A stretch of 64,000 nt of DNA from Rachicladosporium sp. CCFEE 5018 (Eukaryota > Ascomycota > Dothideomycetes > Cladosporiales > Cladosporiaceae). Made by a program: the position numbers and the translations under genes. Under the pieces are notes generated by a model. It saw only the letters and a list, made by a program, of their open reading frames with translations. It made no database searches and was not told the DNA's origin. This document shows, one piece after another, positions 23,390 to 33,722 of this stretch (position 1 is the stretch's first letter; the number at the start of each line of letters is the position of its first letter). The stretch is from contig KZ111145.1 in NCBI GenBank assembly GCA_002077045.2, positions 487,015 to 551,014 of the forward strand. The letters run 5' to 3'.

Positions 23390-25500
23390 ATGGCCGGAGA
23401 CGACCCGACATGGAAGGCAGCTGCCCTTGCCAACCTTGAGAGAGCCAGGCTGTCCAACGGCCGTCTTGGAGTCAAGAAGTCGAGAGTGGGATGTCTCACT
23501 TGTCGAAGCCGGAAGCAGAAATGCGATGAGACGAGACCTCACTGCCAGCGTTGTCAACATGCTGGTCGTGCTTGTGGCGGCTATGCCGACTCGCAGGACG
23601 ATGCAAGTACTGGTCTCTCTGACCCTAGCAAAGCCCTTACGCAGCTGAAGCTCAACCAACGCGAACGGCAAATCTTCGACTACTTCATCGGCTTCACGGC
23701 ACCGCGAGTGGCTGGCACATCATTGGATCGCGAGTTCTGGACGAGTCGAATGCTGCAAGTCTGCCATCATGAGCCGTTCGCATTGAACGCCATCATAGCC
23801 ATTGCGACCTTGCATCGACACCCGCAGTATCTCAAACGCTTCGCTGTTGAGCTGGAGAGTGATCCGAACGCGACGAGGGAAGAGAAGCTGCGGGCACGCA
23901 CTTGCGGCGATCCCTTTGGAAATGAGATTATGGGTTCGTCTACCTGTCTATTGTGTCCAGCGTCGACAAGATCCGCTGCACGTCAGGGGCAGTCGACGTT
24001 GGCGTGATTTGTGACTTGCTACCGTGCCGGCTGACAACTAGGCCAGACCCCCAGCATCTTGCCGCATTGATGTACTACAACCGTGCTATCGCCGCAGTGA
24101 AGACGAGCCTCTCGGCAGGCGCTATGAACGCTACTCTAGCACTGCTCAGCTGTTTCCTGTTCTTGACAATCGAAATATTCCGTGATAGCTTGTTGTCTGC
24201 TCTGGTACTGGGTAAGCAGTGCGCTCAGCTACTGAAGAAAGCCGACGTAAACGATCCGCTTGTTAGGGTCGTACAGAGCTGCCTGAACAGGCTCAGCGTA
24301 CTCGCTTCGACATTTGGCCAGACACAAGCCATGGACATTCTAGATGAAGCGCCCGAAGACTGGACCAAGACAGAGCGCTATGAAACGGTCGGTGATGCTA
24401 GAGCAGCTTTGTTCAAGATCATGGGCCATAGTCAACATTTCGCTTCCAAAGCGACGGAATTGATAGCGAATCGGACGGACGGTGCACAGCCCGGGCCCTG
24501 GCTTGGTCGTGTCTTCTCAACCGAGACAGCTTTTCAGAAAGAATCTTACGGCAATGTCGTACCTTACGAGGAGCCTACCACAGGTCTACGGAGTGACCCT
24601 ACCCGCCTCGAACAGGTGTACCCAATCAAGCCAAGTCTACCTCCGGGGGACTTGGTGGATCTTGATCAGAACATGCGAGTGTACGAGAGTTTATCATGCA
24701 TTCCTGGCTTGTATCATCATGGCACTCCCGGCATTACGCCATCAAATGTATTCGATGTCCTGAACGAGGAGAGGCACTATCATCTGGGTCAGCTGAGACA
24801 ATGGTACCACGTCTTCACCCGCACGCTCAGCTCCCTTGCCAACACCGAAGCCGACATCGTCAGCAACCTCCTCCTCTGCTACCACGTTTCCGTCATCTGG
24901 CTCTCCACGCGCCTGCAACCTAACCGCATGAGCATCGATCGCTACACGGACCACTTCCGCGAGATCATCTATCACGCGAAGATCTACAACCGCGCTCGAT
25001 CTGTTGAAAGCTCGGAGCTGACCATGGAAACTGGCGCCATCCCGTCTCTATACTTCGTCACCATGAATTGTCGCGTTCCCTCGCTACGGCGCGAGGCTCT
25101 ACAACTCCTCCGCGCTGGACCAAGTAAGGAAGGCATCTGGGGTGCCATCTGTACCGCCCAGCTGGCCGCTACCATCATCTGGCTCGAAGAGCGCGAGCTC
25201 GGTTTGCCCATGCCTTACGAACCTCTACCCACGCCCTTGCCGCCTGACTTCGACGCACATCTCCCTCGCGAGGAATTGCGAGTCCACCATTATCGGATCC
25301 TGAAGAACAATCGGGACTTGAAGTTCTACGTCAAGACTACGCGGTACTTCACGGATACGACGAGGTATAGGCATATGTACGAGACTACTATGCCGATCGG
25401 ATCTGACCGCTTTCGAGCAGAAGATATGCTGGCCAGTGCTGTCAATCTGGATGTGCCGGATATGGAGCTCATGGAGGGACCGCCGGCTTGGACTGTATAA
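23390..25500 (+). CDS. Zn2Cys6 fungal transcription factor
   Basis: Two exons (23390-23933 and 24047-25500) encode 665 residues. The 113-bp intron (GTTCGT donor, acceptor in GGCCAG) was chosen because it keeps the frame and joins GNEIM to DPQHLAALMYYNRAI. The binuclear cluster is complete: Cys 35, 38, 45, 52, 55 and 62 (C-x2-C-x6-C-x6-C-x2-C-x6-C) in GCLTCRSRKQKCDETRPHC, preceded by basic residues. The rest resembles the fungal-specific middle homology region (FIGFTAPRVAG, LMYYNRAI, LLSCFLFLTIEIFRDS). Such proteins bind CGG-type sites and regulate nearby or metabolic genes. No target cluster is evident here. The other splice choices break the frame. Confidence 0.85.
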
Positions 25501-26345
25501 GCGTGCAAGACACACGCTTGTGGACAGACCGCCAGCTCAAGCTATGAGTCGCAGACAGGTGGGCTGAGAGATCGAGTTCGGCGGTCGTTGCAAGACATGT
25601 CTCCAATGCTTCTCGAGACGACACAGTCCACCAGGGGTAGAGAACTGAGGCAGCTGCAATGGCCATCACCCTTCAGCGACGGCACATCCCACCTCGCTTG
25701 CACACGACGCGCGTCTGCCTACCGCTGCGACGTCCCTGCTCTGTCAGCATGCCGCTTCATGCTTGCTAGTCAGCGCACCGACCGCCCCTGCCAAGCTCAA
25801 GATTCGCACTCGGTAGAACTTCGGTCACGTGCTCTCTGCTTGTCGAGCGTGCTACTTCCTCAGGCACCAACGGTTCTGTATGGCGCTCTTTTCCCGGAGT
25901 GCAACCGAGAACGAGCTCGGTCACGTGTTTGTTTGGCAGGAGGGATGTCGCTTGCATGGGGTGGGCAGGTAGGTGGGCTACGCTTTGACGATGAGTACAC
26001 TTCTTCTCGCTCTTCAAAATTACACTCGCTCACTTTCATCGTCGACTTCGAATCCGACCGCTTACATCAACGCTCTCGCGTCGGACTACAGTCGCTCGCT
26101 TGCCAGAAGTCGATCGTCAGGGACGCGAAGCACAAGAAGTCCATTACCACTCTTCCGCCACGATTCTGTAGACGACGACACGAAAGCCACGGAGCAGACG
26201 ATCTTCGAATCCTGCGCGACAACATACAGGCGTCGACTGAACGACCACCCTGTGCCTTGCTACCAAAAGACAAAGTCCCTCGCGGCATCGACTCAAGTGA
26301 AGACAAAGCGCCTCAACCTAGACTAGACTCCCCCGACTAGCAACG
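25501..26345. other. Intergenic with long but unconvincing frames
   Basis: Open frames of up to 250 codons cross this stretch in two plus-strand phases. They show no domains, no consistent amino-acid bias and no splice logic. CACGTG boxes occur near 25,827 and 25,922. It is treated as the promoter of the small membrane protein that follows. Confidence 0.4.
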
Positions 26346-26765
26346 ATGTCATCCTCCGGCCTCGCAGTCCCAGACGCCGTACGTCCCTCACCCCATCTTT
26401 GCAAACCCTTCCTCAAGCACAATCGTCCCAATCTCCTTCGCCACCGTTCTCTGCAACCCTCCCTTCCAAGCTTCACTCGCCCTCTCCAAATCCCAGCCCC
26501 CGCTTCCGCCCCCACTGACGCTCCCCTCCAGGCTTTCGTAGCAATCATCATCGCGGCCGCCGGCTGCTTCGTCCTCCTCGGCTGGGCCATCCACTCGAAC
26601 TTCCACCGCCAGCAGCCCGAAGGGATGCTGCACGCTCAGGCGGGACTGGGGGTGCAGAGCCAGGACGAGTATATGCGGGAAGTCAGGGGGAGGAATTACG
26701 AGGCTATCAGAGGGGTGTTTGGGGGACGGTATGAGAGGAGGGGTGGGGCGAGTGAGGTGTCGTGA
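26346..26765 (+). CDS. Small single-pass membrane protein
   Basis: A 33-nt first exon (26346-26378) is joined to 26532-26765 across a 153-bp intron (GTACGT...CAG), giving 88 residues. The product reads MSSSGLAVPDA followed by AFVAIIIAAAGCFVLLGWAI, one strong transmembrane helix near the N-terminus. A hydrophilic tail of about 55 residues follows with EYMREVRGRNYEAIRG. If the intron is retained the frame remains open, inserting a Pro-rich segment before the helix. I prefer the spliced form because the insert looks like a pyrimidine-rich intron. It resembles small conserved fungal membrane proteins of unknown role, and I assign no function. Confidence 0.6.
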   Translation: MSSSGLAVPDAVRPSPHLCKPFLKHNRPNLLRHRSLQPSLPSFTRPLQIPAPASAPTDAPLQAFVAIIIAAAGCFVLLGWAIHSNFHRQQPEGMLHAQAGLGVQSQDEYMREVRGRNYEAIRGVFGGRYERRGGASEVS

Positions 26766-27429
26766 AGGGGAGGAGGGAGAGGGCGGGATCAGGTGATGGA
26801 TGGAAGCATGTGGGCGAGACGGTTGTGGGTCGACTGGCAGGTGGTGTGGGCAGTGGACGGATGTCATGGGTGCGACCCCAGCTAGCAGGCTTGCGCCTCT
26901 GCGCGATATGACTGCTCGATAAAGAGCACGGGCGAACCTGGTGCTACAGTCACAGCACGTGAGGCGAAAATGAGACAGAGTGGTTATACAGACGGATCGT
27001 TCATCGTTTGCGTCTCAGCTACTGGCGCGTACGTTTGCAACCCAGGGTGCACGAACGTTCGTCGCGTGCTTGATCTGAGGATTTCGCAAGCTCGGGGGCG
27101 TGACTGCAGAGGCGTGTTCGAAACCCCGGGTTGTACGGCCGGGCTTCGTGACGTGCGCGTGCCTGTCCACGCATCGCGACTTCCGCGCGCCTTCGAGATA
27201 GTCCGCTAATCGCATGCTAGAGCTCAGACGTGCGTCGACTTGAGCGCACCCTTTGAATGAGCAAGACGAGGCAGCCGAAGCGAGGCTTCCGCATTGCTGG
27301 CGTGGCGAATTGTCATTCGAGGCGTCGTGCCTGGAGGCAAGACATCTCCCGCTCCGCTAATAGCATGCCCTCTTGCTGGGCCGCTCATTCGCCGCCCGTC
27401 GGCAAACTCTGTGACGTCCAGTTGCGCTC
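26766..27429. other. Intergenic, nothing recognised
   Basis: Lies between two convergent genes. It is relatively G+C-rich and CpG-rich around 27,000-27,200, with no gene or RNA recognised. Confidence 0.5.
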
Positions 27430-28155
27430 TCACTCCCCACCCAGTCTCCCCTCAACCTCCGCCCTCATCTGCTCCTTCACCTCCTTCATCTCCTCCTTGC
27501 TCATATCATATCGCCCTCCGACCTGATTAAACGGATTCTCCGGGTGCTTCTCGAACTCCTTCCGAATCTGCTCGACTTTCTGATTCCGCCGCAAGCCCTT
27601 TTCATCCTTCATCTCATCCAACCTCCGCTCCTCGAAGGCCGCATAAGCAGCCTTAAACCGCCGCTCTGGGTGCCGGTCGAGGGCTTGCGTGGAGGGCGCG
27701 GAGGTGAGCGAGAGGGCATCGAGGGCGTTGTCTATGCCTGTAGCGTTCAGGGCTGTGGGTTTCGCGGGGATGGTGGGGTCGAGGGAGTCGATGGCGCCGA
27801 GGTTAAGGCCTCGACTAGCTTTGGGCGGTGCCGTCTTGCCCTTGTTCGCTGGCTTCGAAGGTAATGAGGCTTCCTCTTCCTTGAGGAGGGCGTCTTTCTC
27901 GGCTTTCTTGCGGGCTGCTTCGGCGGCTTTGGAGGCTGCTGCTTCGCTGTGGAGTGGTCAGATGGGCTGTGAGGATAGTGGTGATTTGGGGGCGGCGTAC
28001 GATTTACTGCTGTCTTTTGCGCCTTTGCCCCATTCTTGCGCTTCTGCGGCGGACTTCTTTGCGTTCTCGGCGGCTTTCTTGTTGGCTGCTGATTCGGCTT
28101 TTTGGGCGTTGCCCGCTGCCTTTTTGGTGTTTTCGCCCGCCTGTTTCTTGGGCAT
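27430..28155 (-). CDS. CCDC124 homologue (ribosome-associated coiled-coil protein)
   Basis: Two exons (28001-28155 and 27430-27946; intron 27947-28000, GTACGC...CAG) encode 223 residues. The N-terminal half is an extremely Lys/Ala/Glu-rich helix (MPKKQAGENTKKAAGNAQKA). The C-terminal half carries the conserved DUF1014 block: RRFKAAYAAFEERRLDEMKD, then KVEQIRKEFEKHPENPFNQV. The length matches the eukaryotic family. Animal CCDC124 and yeast Lso2 bind dormant or empty ribosomes and help them restart after stress; the same role is inferred here. The gene is divergent from the MFS gene start to its right. Confidence 0.85.
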
Positions 28156-28892
28156 CGTGAGGGAGACTTGGTTGCTCCTGGATATCACAGATGTACAATA
28201 GACTATGGTGGTGAAGTGACGCACCAACGCGCCAAAGGATAATGGTCTTGAGAGTACACAAGGACAATGTATTGTTAGGTGGTATGATGCATATGGAAAG
28301 CCACTTCGCCCCACGTGCGGTCTCTTGCATGTGAAGAGGACAAACTTCCGCCGCCGACACCTTCGGTGCTTACGCCTCGATGGCTGTCGCAACTCGTTCA
28401 CGCAAGTCATACATTCCTCCTTAGCCCCATCGCTCACTGGGACGCGCCCGACCTGATCATTCGAACGCTTCACTACGTCTCGGTGCTGCCGAGTCTATAT
28501 CACCATGTCCTTCGATGATTGCCCTGCATGTTCCGTCTCTGCGCCCCGAAGCGTCGCCCCGATGCCGGACGTAACGACCAGACCTGACGCAATGTGCTGC
28601 CCTACTCGCGCCTTACGAATGAGGAAGCTGTTGAGTGATAGGAAGTCCACCTCGGTGGTCGCTGTTGGCATGCAAGACCAACGACAGACGGAGACGTCTT
28701 CTTGAACTGTTCTGTCGGCAGTATTGATCATGCCGATACAGTATTCTCTCATATCTCCCTAGCGTTCCTGAGGGCATTGTCGACCTTGGATATCCCTCAT
28801 TCCCAACGGCTAGCACTTGGGGGACTCACACATATCATACTCTACCTCATAGGGTGCATTGACACTGTTGACATCTACACTCGATATTCAAC
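28156..28892. other. Divergent promoter region
   Basis: About 740 bp between CCDC124 (minus) and the MFS gene start (plus). Its last 26 bp also begin the contig after the gap. Short frames only. Confidence 0.5.
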
Positions 28893-29431
28893 ATGACTAC
28901 CGAGACCTCTAATTCGCCACCCTCCAAGGCGTCGTCCATCACCGCCGTTGCACCTTCAGAAGACACTCCCCTCCTCGGTCACAGACCAGAAGCACCACGG
29001 ACATGGCCGAAGGGCGTCATCTGGTTCGTCCTGTTCACCGCGTTCCTGGTCTCTCTGTCGTTTGGCATCACCCAGGTCCCACTGATCTACGTCTTCGGAG
29101 TCATGACCTGTGACGATTACTTCAAATCACATCCCGAGCCCGGTCCTGGCCTGCCTCGATGCCAGAACCACGCGATTGAGGCTAGTACCGCTCGAGCAGT
29201 GGCTCTGCTCGGTGCTTCAACAACGCTATTCGGCGTCATCAACCTCTTCTTCACGGGCTGGACGATCAAGGTCTGGGGACTCAAGAAGGCACTACTAATC
29301 ACTGTGTTTTGGCCTGCCGTCCGTCTGATCGTCCAGACGATAGGAGTCGAGACCGGCGCCGCCCCCGGCATCATCATCATACAATGCTCACAGATCTTGA
29401 CGATGGTGGGTGGACCAGCAGGCTACCTCCT
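28867..29431. repeat. Contig-end copy of the MFS 5' region
   Basis: 565 bp running into the 100-N gap and repeated at 29532-30096 with five substitutions and no indels. All differences lie in the first 150 bp or so; the remaining 400+ bp are identical. The geometry (end of one contig equals start of the next) indicates two unmerged overlapping contigs more readily than a tandem repeat. Confidence 0.9.
28893..29431 (+). CDS. MFS transporter, 5' fragment truncated by gap
   Basis: Codes for the first 179 residues of the MFS transporter whose full copy starts at 29558, then runs into Ns after GGPAGYL. It differs from the full copy by Lys/Gln, Thr/Ile and Gly/Ser in the cytosolic N-terminal tail plus one silent change. 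It is most likely an allelic or duplicate contig end of the same gene and not a separate locus. Confidence 0.75.
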
Positions 29432-29531
29432 NNNNNNNNNNNNNNNNNNNNNNNNNNNNNNNNNNNNNNNNNNNNNNNNNNNNNNNNNNNNNNNNNNNNN
29501 NNNNNNNNNNNNNNNNNNNNNNNNNNNNNNN
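29432..29531. other. Assembly gap, 100 N
   Basis: Exactly 100 Ns, the conventional length for a scaffold gap of unknown size. The flanks are direct copies of one another. Confidence 0.98.
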
Positions 29532-30096
29532 GTCGACATCTACACTCGATATTCAACATGACTACCGAGACCTCTAATTCGCCACCCTCCCAGGCGTCGT
29601 CCATCACCGCCGTTGCACCTTCAGAAGACACCCCCCTCCTCGGTCACAGACCAGAAGCACCACGGATATGGCCGAAGAGCGTCATCTGGTTCGTCCTGTT
29701 CACCGCGTTCCTGGTCTCTCTGTCGTTTGGCATCACCCAGGTCCCACTGATCTACGTCTTCGGAGTCATGACCTGTGACGATTACTTCAAATCACATCCC
29801 GAGCCCGGTCCTGGCCTGCCTCGATGCCAGAACCACGCGATTGAGGCTAGTACCGCTCGAGCAGTGGCTCTGCTCGGTGCTTCAACAACGCTATTCGGCG
29901 TCATCAACCTCTTCTTCACGGGCTGGACGATCAAGGTCTGGGGACTCAAGAAGGCACTACTAATCACTGTGTTTTGGCCTGCCGTCCGTCTGATCGTCCA
30001 GACGATAGGAGTCGAGACCGGCGCCGCCCCCGGCATCATCATCATACAATGCTCACAGATCTTGACGATGGTGGGTGGACCAGCAGGCTACCTCCT
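29532..30096. repeat. Second copy of the MFS 5' region
   Basis: Direct copy of 28867-29431, starting on the first base after the gap and continuing into the intact gene. Confidence 0.9.
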
Positions 30097-31219
30097 TGCA
30101 CTCAACTCTTTCGCTGCCGAAGTGGTCGAACCTGCAGAGCGCACTGCTACCCTCGGACGACTTACTGGGTTCTCGCTGTTCGGCACAGCTATCGGCTTCC
30201 TGCTCGGCGGTATTATCAGCGACGCAGGCGGCATAGTCGCACCGTTCCGCGTAGCTATCGGCGCGTTCTTGCTCTGCACTCTCTACGTCCTCCTCGCTTT
30301 GCCCTCCGTGCCGTTGAATAAGGTTCTCGCCGCGAAGACATCAAAGTCACTATCGACATTCTTCGACCCGCTGAAGATGTTCGTCCCCCGGAAGTGGCAG
30401 CTGCCCTCTGGCAAAGTTCAACGCGAGTACGGCACCCTCATAGTCGGTATTGGTGTCTTTCTCGGTATCCTCGCGACCGGCTACATTCCTGTACTCCTAC
30501 AGATGTACGCCACAGACGCCTTCCAATTCACCGCAAATCACAACGGCTGGCTGATCAGCATCAACTGTCTCATCCGTGGTCTCTTTCTCACTCTCGCTTT
30601 CCCAACCATCATCTCGACAGGACGCAAGTGGTTAGACGCACGACATGAACGCAAACAGCAAGCCAAGGGCCACCAGCGCAGCTCCTCCACGATCTCCGCC
30701 AAAGATATCGAGACTCTACGCTCCTCGTTCCCAGCCCCTCACACAAATTCGTCCCCAATGCCTCCCGTCCCTCCGACTTCCGCCACCGACGAACCTAAGG
30801 AGTCCTTCGCCTTCGACCTACACTACATTAAGTTCTCGCTTTTCGCCGACGGCGTCATCACAGCACTGGCAACTTTCATCACCAAACCCTGGCACGTGTA
30901 TCTCTTCGCTGCGGTCGTCCCCTTGGCAGCGGGAGCAGGCAGTGCGGCAAAAGGCACGATACTGCAGATGTGTGAGCCGGAGCGACGAGCGGATGCGTTG
31001 GGGGCGATTAGTCTGGTGGAGATGTTGGCTAGACTGAGCACGACGGGGTTGTTTGGGTTGATCTTTTCGGCTTTTGCTGCAAAGGGCGTGCCCGGGATCA
31101 CATTCGCGGTGAACGGGGCTTTCGCACTGGTAGCGTTCGGGGTTATGCTGTTTGCGAGGTTCCCGCCCGAGGGGGCCGTGAGGTATGCTGAGATTGGCGA
31201 TGCTGGAGAAGAGAGCTGA
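29558..31219 (+). CDS. MFS transporter, SLC46/PCFT-like
   Basis: Single exon, 553 residues. A polar tail of about 40 residues with an acidic dileucine-like motif (SEDTPLLG) precedes TM1; such motifs often direct proteins to the vacuole. About 12 membrane segments follow, with a long hydrophilic central loop (HERKQQAKGHQRSSSTISAK) between the two six-helix halves. The lumenal or external loop after TM1 holds two Cys (CDDYFKSHPEPGPGLPRC) that could form a disulfide. The overall pattern resembles the proton-coupled folate transporter-like branch of fungal MFS proteins. The substrate is unknown. A partial near-identical copy lies just across the gap. Confidence 0.85.
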   Translation: MTTETSNSPPSQASSITAVAPSEDTPLLGHRPEAPRIWPKSVIWFVLFTAFLVSLSFGITQVPLIYVFGVMTCDDYFKSHPEPGPGLPRCQNHAIEASTARAVALLGASTTLFGVINLFFTGWTIKVWGLKKALLITVFWPAVRLIVQTIGVETGAAPGIIIIQCSQILTMVGGPAGYLLALNSFAAEVVEPAERTATLGRLTGFSLFGTAIGFLLGGIISDAGGIVAPFRVAIGAFLLCTLYVLLALPSVPLNKVLAAKTSKSLSTFFDPLKMFVPRKWQLPSGKVQREYGTLIVGIGVFLGILATGYIPVLLQMYATDAFQFTANHNGWLISINCLIRGLFLTLAFPTIISTGRKWLDARHERKQQAKGHQRSSSTISAKDIETLRSSFPAPHTNSSPMPPVPPTSATDEPKESFAFDLHYIKFSLFADGVITALATFITKPWHVYLFAAVVPLAAGAGSAAKGTILQMCEPERRADALGAISLVEMLARLSTTGLFGLIFSAFAAKGVPGITFAVNGAFALVAFGVMLFARFPPEGAVRYAEIGDAGEES

Positions 31220-31523
31220 ATTGTGTGCTCGGCATGACTTTGAAGTATGGGTGGCTCAACAATGACCAGAGGACACGATCAAGTGATCATCGCCACAGCT
31301 GGGCTAGATCCCAGCCGTTCGACCCTCGATGCTACACGGACAGATTCATGCACGGAGGTACGATCCGCGAAAGCTGTACTGGAGTCTGCTATCTCAACGG
31401 GACGATGCACAAGCTTGTGCAGCTACTGACAAAGCTCTCCTTGAGCTGCACTCATCACCGTTCTCACTTGCATACCGATGCAACCAATTCATCCTTCTCT
31501 GCCGCGACCAGGCTTCCGTCCTC
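31220..31523. other. Intergenic between convergent genes
   Basis: About 300 bp between the 3' ends of the MFS gene and the first 12-Cys gene. Nothing recognised. Confidence 0.5.
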
Positions 31524-31925
31524 TCAAAACCGGCACAGGAAGCATTGAGTGCAATCCGTATTGTACTGACAACACTGATTGCAAGCCGCCAATGACCTCC
31601 CGTACACTTCCTGACATTGGCTACCGCACGATCCCCCAGTTCTCGCGGCATATCTGCTGCGTGAGCCTCGACAGTCGTAGCCGCAGTTGGACGTGCAGGT
31701 GGCGTACTCGGGAGAGTTGGGATCGCAAGCACGTTTCACTAGAGAGTGACATGTCAGCACGGGATGTAGCTGGAAGAACGAAGAGCTGGATTCCAGTGGA
31801 GAGTCCGCGATGTGAAGTAGCAGGGAATCAAGAGGAGTCGCACCGAGCAGAGGACTGGACGGCGTCTTGCCTGGCAAGCCAAAGGCTGTGCCGAGTAGCA
31901 TGAGGAGGAGGAAAGGCTGCATCAT
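31524..31925 (-). CDS. Small secreted 12-cysteine protein with Kex2-type site (copy A)
   Basis: Two exons (31844-31925 and 31524-31738; intron 31739-31843, GTGCGA...TAG) encode 98 residues. The intron is a multiple of three, so the unspliced frame stays open, but the paralogue at 32744 has an intron at the same position. The signal peptide is MMQPFLLLMLLGTAFG, followed by the pro-segment LPGKTPSSPLLV and the dibasic site KR at 29-30. The predicted mature peptide has 68 residues with 12 Cys (mature positions 2, 12, 16, 20, 35, 39, 50, 53, 54, 60, 63, 66). Motifs include YATCTSNCGYDC and CNQCCQYNTDC. Size, Cys density and processing site fit a disulfide-rich secreted peptide of the effector or antimicrobial type. 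No named family was recognised and no activity can be inferred. Confidence 0.8.
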   Translation of the reverse strand: MMQPFLLLMLLGTAFGLPGKTPSSPLLGATPLDSLLLHIADSPLESSSSFFQLHPVLTCHSLVKRACDPNSPEYATCTSNCGYDCRGSRSRYAARTGGSCGSQCQEVYGRSLAACNQCCQYNTDCTQCFLCRF

Positions 31926-32743
31926 CGACTGGCGGGACTCAAGAGTTTAATCGTGTCGATGGACGAGCGGAGGGCTAGGGAAATGCAATTCGTAACCTGC
32001 ACGACTGGGGCGGGACTCGACTTCGCTACTGTGGCCGCTTGTCGCTCTCTTGTACTGCATCTCCAGACTCAGGCGGAAGAACTTTGGCATTTGGAACTAT
32101 GCATTGCGGACTGAGAGGCTCCGTGATGCTGAACGCCACTGCGAAAGGAGGCGAGTAACTCAATACCACTGGATTCAACCAGCTGACGTCGATCCTCGCT
32201 GAAGCGAGGCTGCGTGTTCGCTTCGGACAACTGCATCTAGACGAGTGAGCCGAGCCTGTTGTTCATCCTTTCATCTCCCGATGAGCATCCCCTTGGCTGA
32301 AGCCCACCATGCGTCAAGAGAAAGCGGAGCTGCTGCACGCAGCTTCTCGAAGATTAGGCTCTCTCAGTTGCACAGCTTCCCGCCACCTGTGGTGCTCGCC
32401 ACTACCAAACTCTCCTACACCTGCATGTAAGTTTCGTCTCTCAAATGCTCTGGTCAGACTTCTCACGCATGTGCATATGGCCCTGTTCGGTTTCTGGCAC
32501 AATCAGATCCCTGCGCTCTCTTCGTAATCACATCTTTCTCCACGCTGAGGTTCCAGACACGAGACCTCAGTGGATATGTCACAAGTGAAAGCTGCTAACT
32601 CAAGCACGATTCTGCTGTGATCTACTTCTGGAGCATACATGACTGAATTGCAGACATGCAACATGAGCGTTCCATCGTTTGGCCCAATGATCGATCGCAG
32701 CACCGACGCTTTTGGCCCTACCCCTCTTACTTGGCCATCGAAC
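31926..32743. other. Intergenic upstream of copy A, downstream of copy B
   Basis: About 820 bp. No other gene recognised. Position 32567 onward is the left limit of the block repeated at 59756. Confidence 0.5.
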
Positions 32744-33099
32744 TCAGCGATACCGACACTGAAAGCAGCTCGAGCAATCGCTGTACTGACAGCACTGATT
32801 ACACGCCGACAGCGTGCGTCCATACACCTCCTGGCACTGCCCACCACATTGCCCACCCGGCGAGTTCGCAGCGTCCTTGTTGCGAGACGCACGGCAGTCT
32901 TTGCCGCAGTTGTACGTGCATGTCGCGTACGCAGCGGATGAAGGGTCGCAGGCACGCTTCGCTACAGAAGCAGACTCTTAGCGGGTGATGTTGCGGTTTT
33001 GGACAAATTGGAGGACTGACCGAGGAAAGGGCTGGCTGGTGTCTTGCCCGGTAGAGCGAAAGCTGTGCCGAGTAAAAGGAGGAGTATGAGGGAACGCAT
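32744..33099 (-). CDS. Small secreted 12-cysteine protein with Kex2-type site (copy B)
   Basis: Two exons (33021-33099 and 32744-32961; intron 32962-33020, GTCAGT...TAG) encode 98 residues, tandem to copy A and on the same strand. Signal peptide MRSLILLLLLGTAFA, pro-segment LPGKTPASPFLA, dibasic KR at 28-29, and a predicted 69-residue mature peptide starting ACDPSSAAYATC. All 12 Cys of copy A are kept at equivalent positions, as is QEVYGRxLxACNQCCQY. Other loops differ (for example CRASRNKDAANSPGGQC). The longest frame in this stretch on the same strand is a different phase and is a shadow. The two tandem paralogues sit next to CDC45 without any obvious functional link. Confidence 0.85.
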
Positions 33100-33722
33100 G
33101 GTCAATAGGTGAATTTGGGTGCTACGTGGTTAATTGACTGCGGTCTTGAGCCGACTTTGCGAGAGCCGCGCGAGCAAGCTGCCGAGTTCTCGCCTGTCTC
33201 TTATACGAATGTCAAATGCCTTGCACGACCAGTATTGTCGCCGTGTGCCCACGCAGCGAGCGATACATCTCGGAGTGCCAGCCTCCGCGATGCTCAGCGC
33301 CTCTTCGCCTGTCCAGGTACGACGACAGGTACTGTTACTCGATACTTCCACCACCTGACGTCTGCAAATACATGTACAAGGCGAAGCGAGCCCGCAGCTT
33401 CGCTTCGGCCCACTGCATTCAGATTAGCGACAAGCGCCTTGTACTGACTAAAGACTATGCACGCAATCAACAACGCTTGGCAAGGTCGGCGGACAGACAC
33501 CAAAAGTACGTAAGCGCATATGAGTGGGCGGCTGATGAGGCAACGGTAGAGGTATCTCGTGCATGCAAAGCTACAATGCGAACCGACCACCAAACTCCAG
33601 CCAATGTCGTCGAAGCCAACGCTCCGAACCTGAGCCTCCATACAAACTAGCGAACGCCTCTCCTCCCATAACCCGCACCGCGCCTCACCCCTCCGGTCCG
33701 TCTCCCTTTCGTCTCCGTCCCT
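33100..33722. other. Intergenic between copy B and CDC45
   Basis: About 620 bp that includes the promoter of the 12-Cys gene. It is conserved in length in the second block (60289-60911). Only non-conserved short frames. Confidence 0.5.

Noticed and set aside
1..25500. Secondary-metabolite cluster (monooxygenase, two MFS pumps, cyclase, NmrA-like, Zn2Cys6)
   Set aside because: No polyketide synthase, peptide synthetase, terpene cyclase or prenyltransferase backbone; housekeeping genes are interspersed.
25588..26340. 250-codon plus-strand frame before the small membrane protein
   Set aside because: A second phase is equally open over part of it, composition is promoter-like, and no domain is visible.
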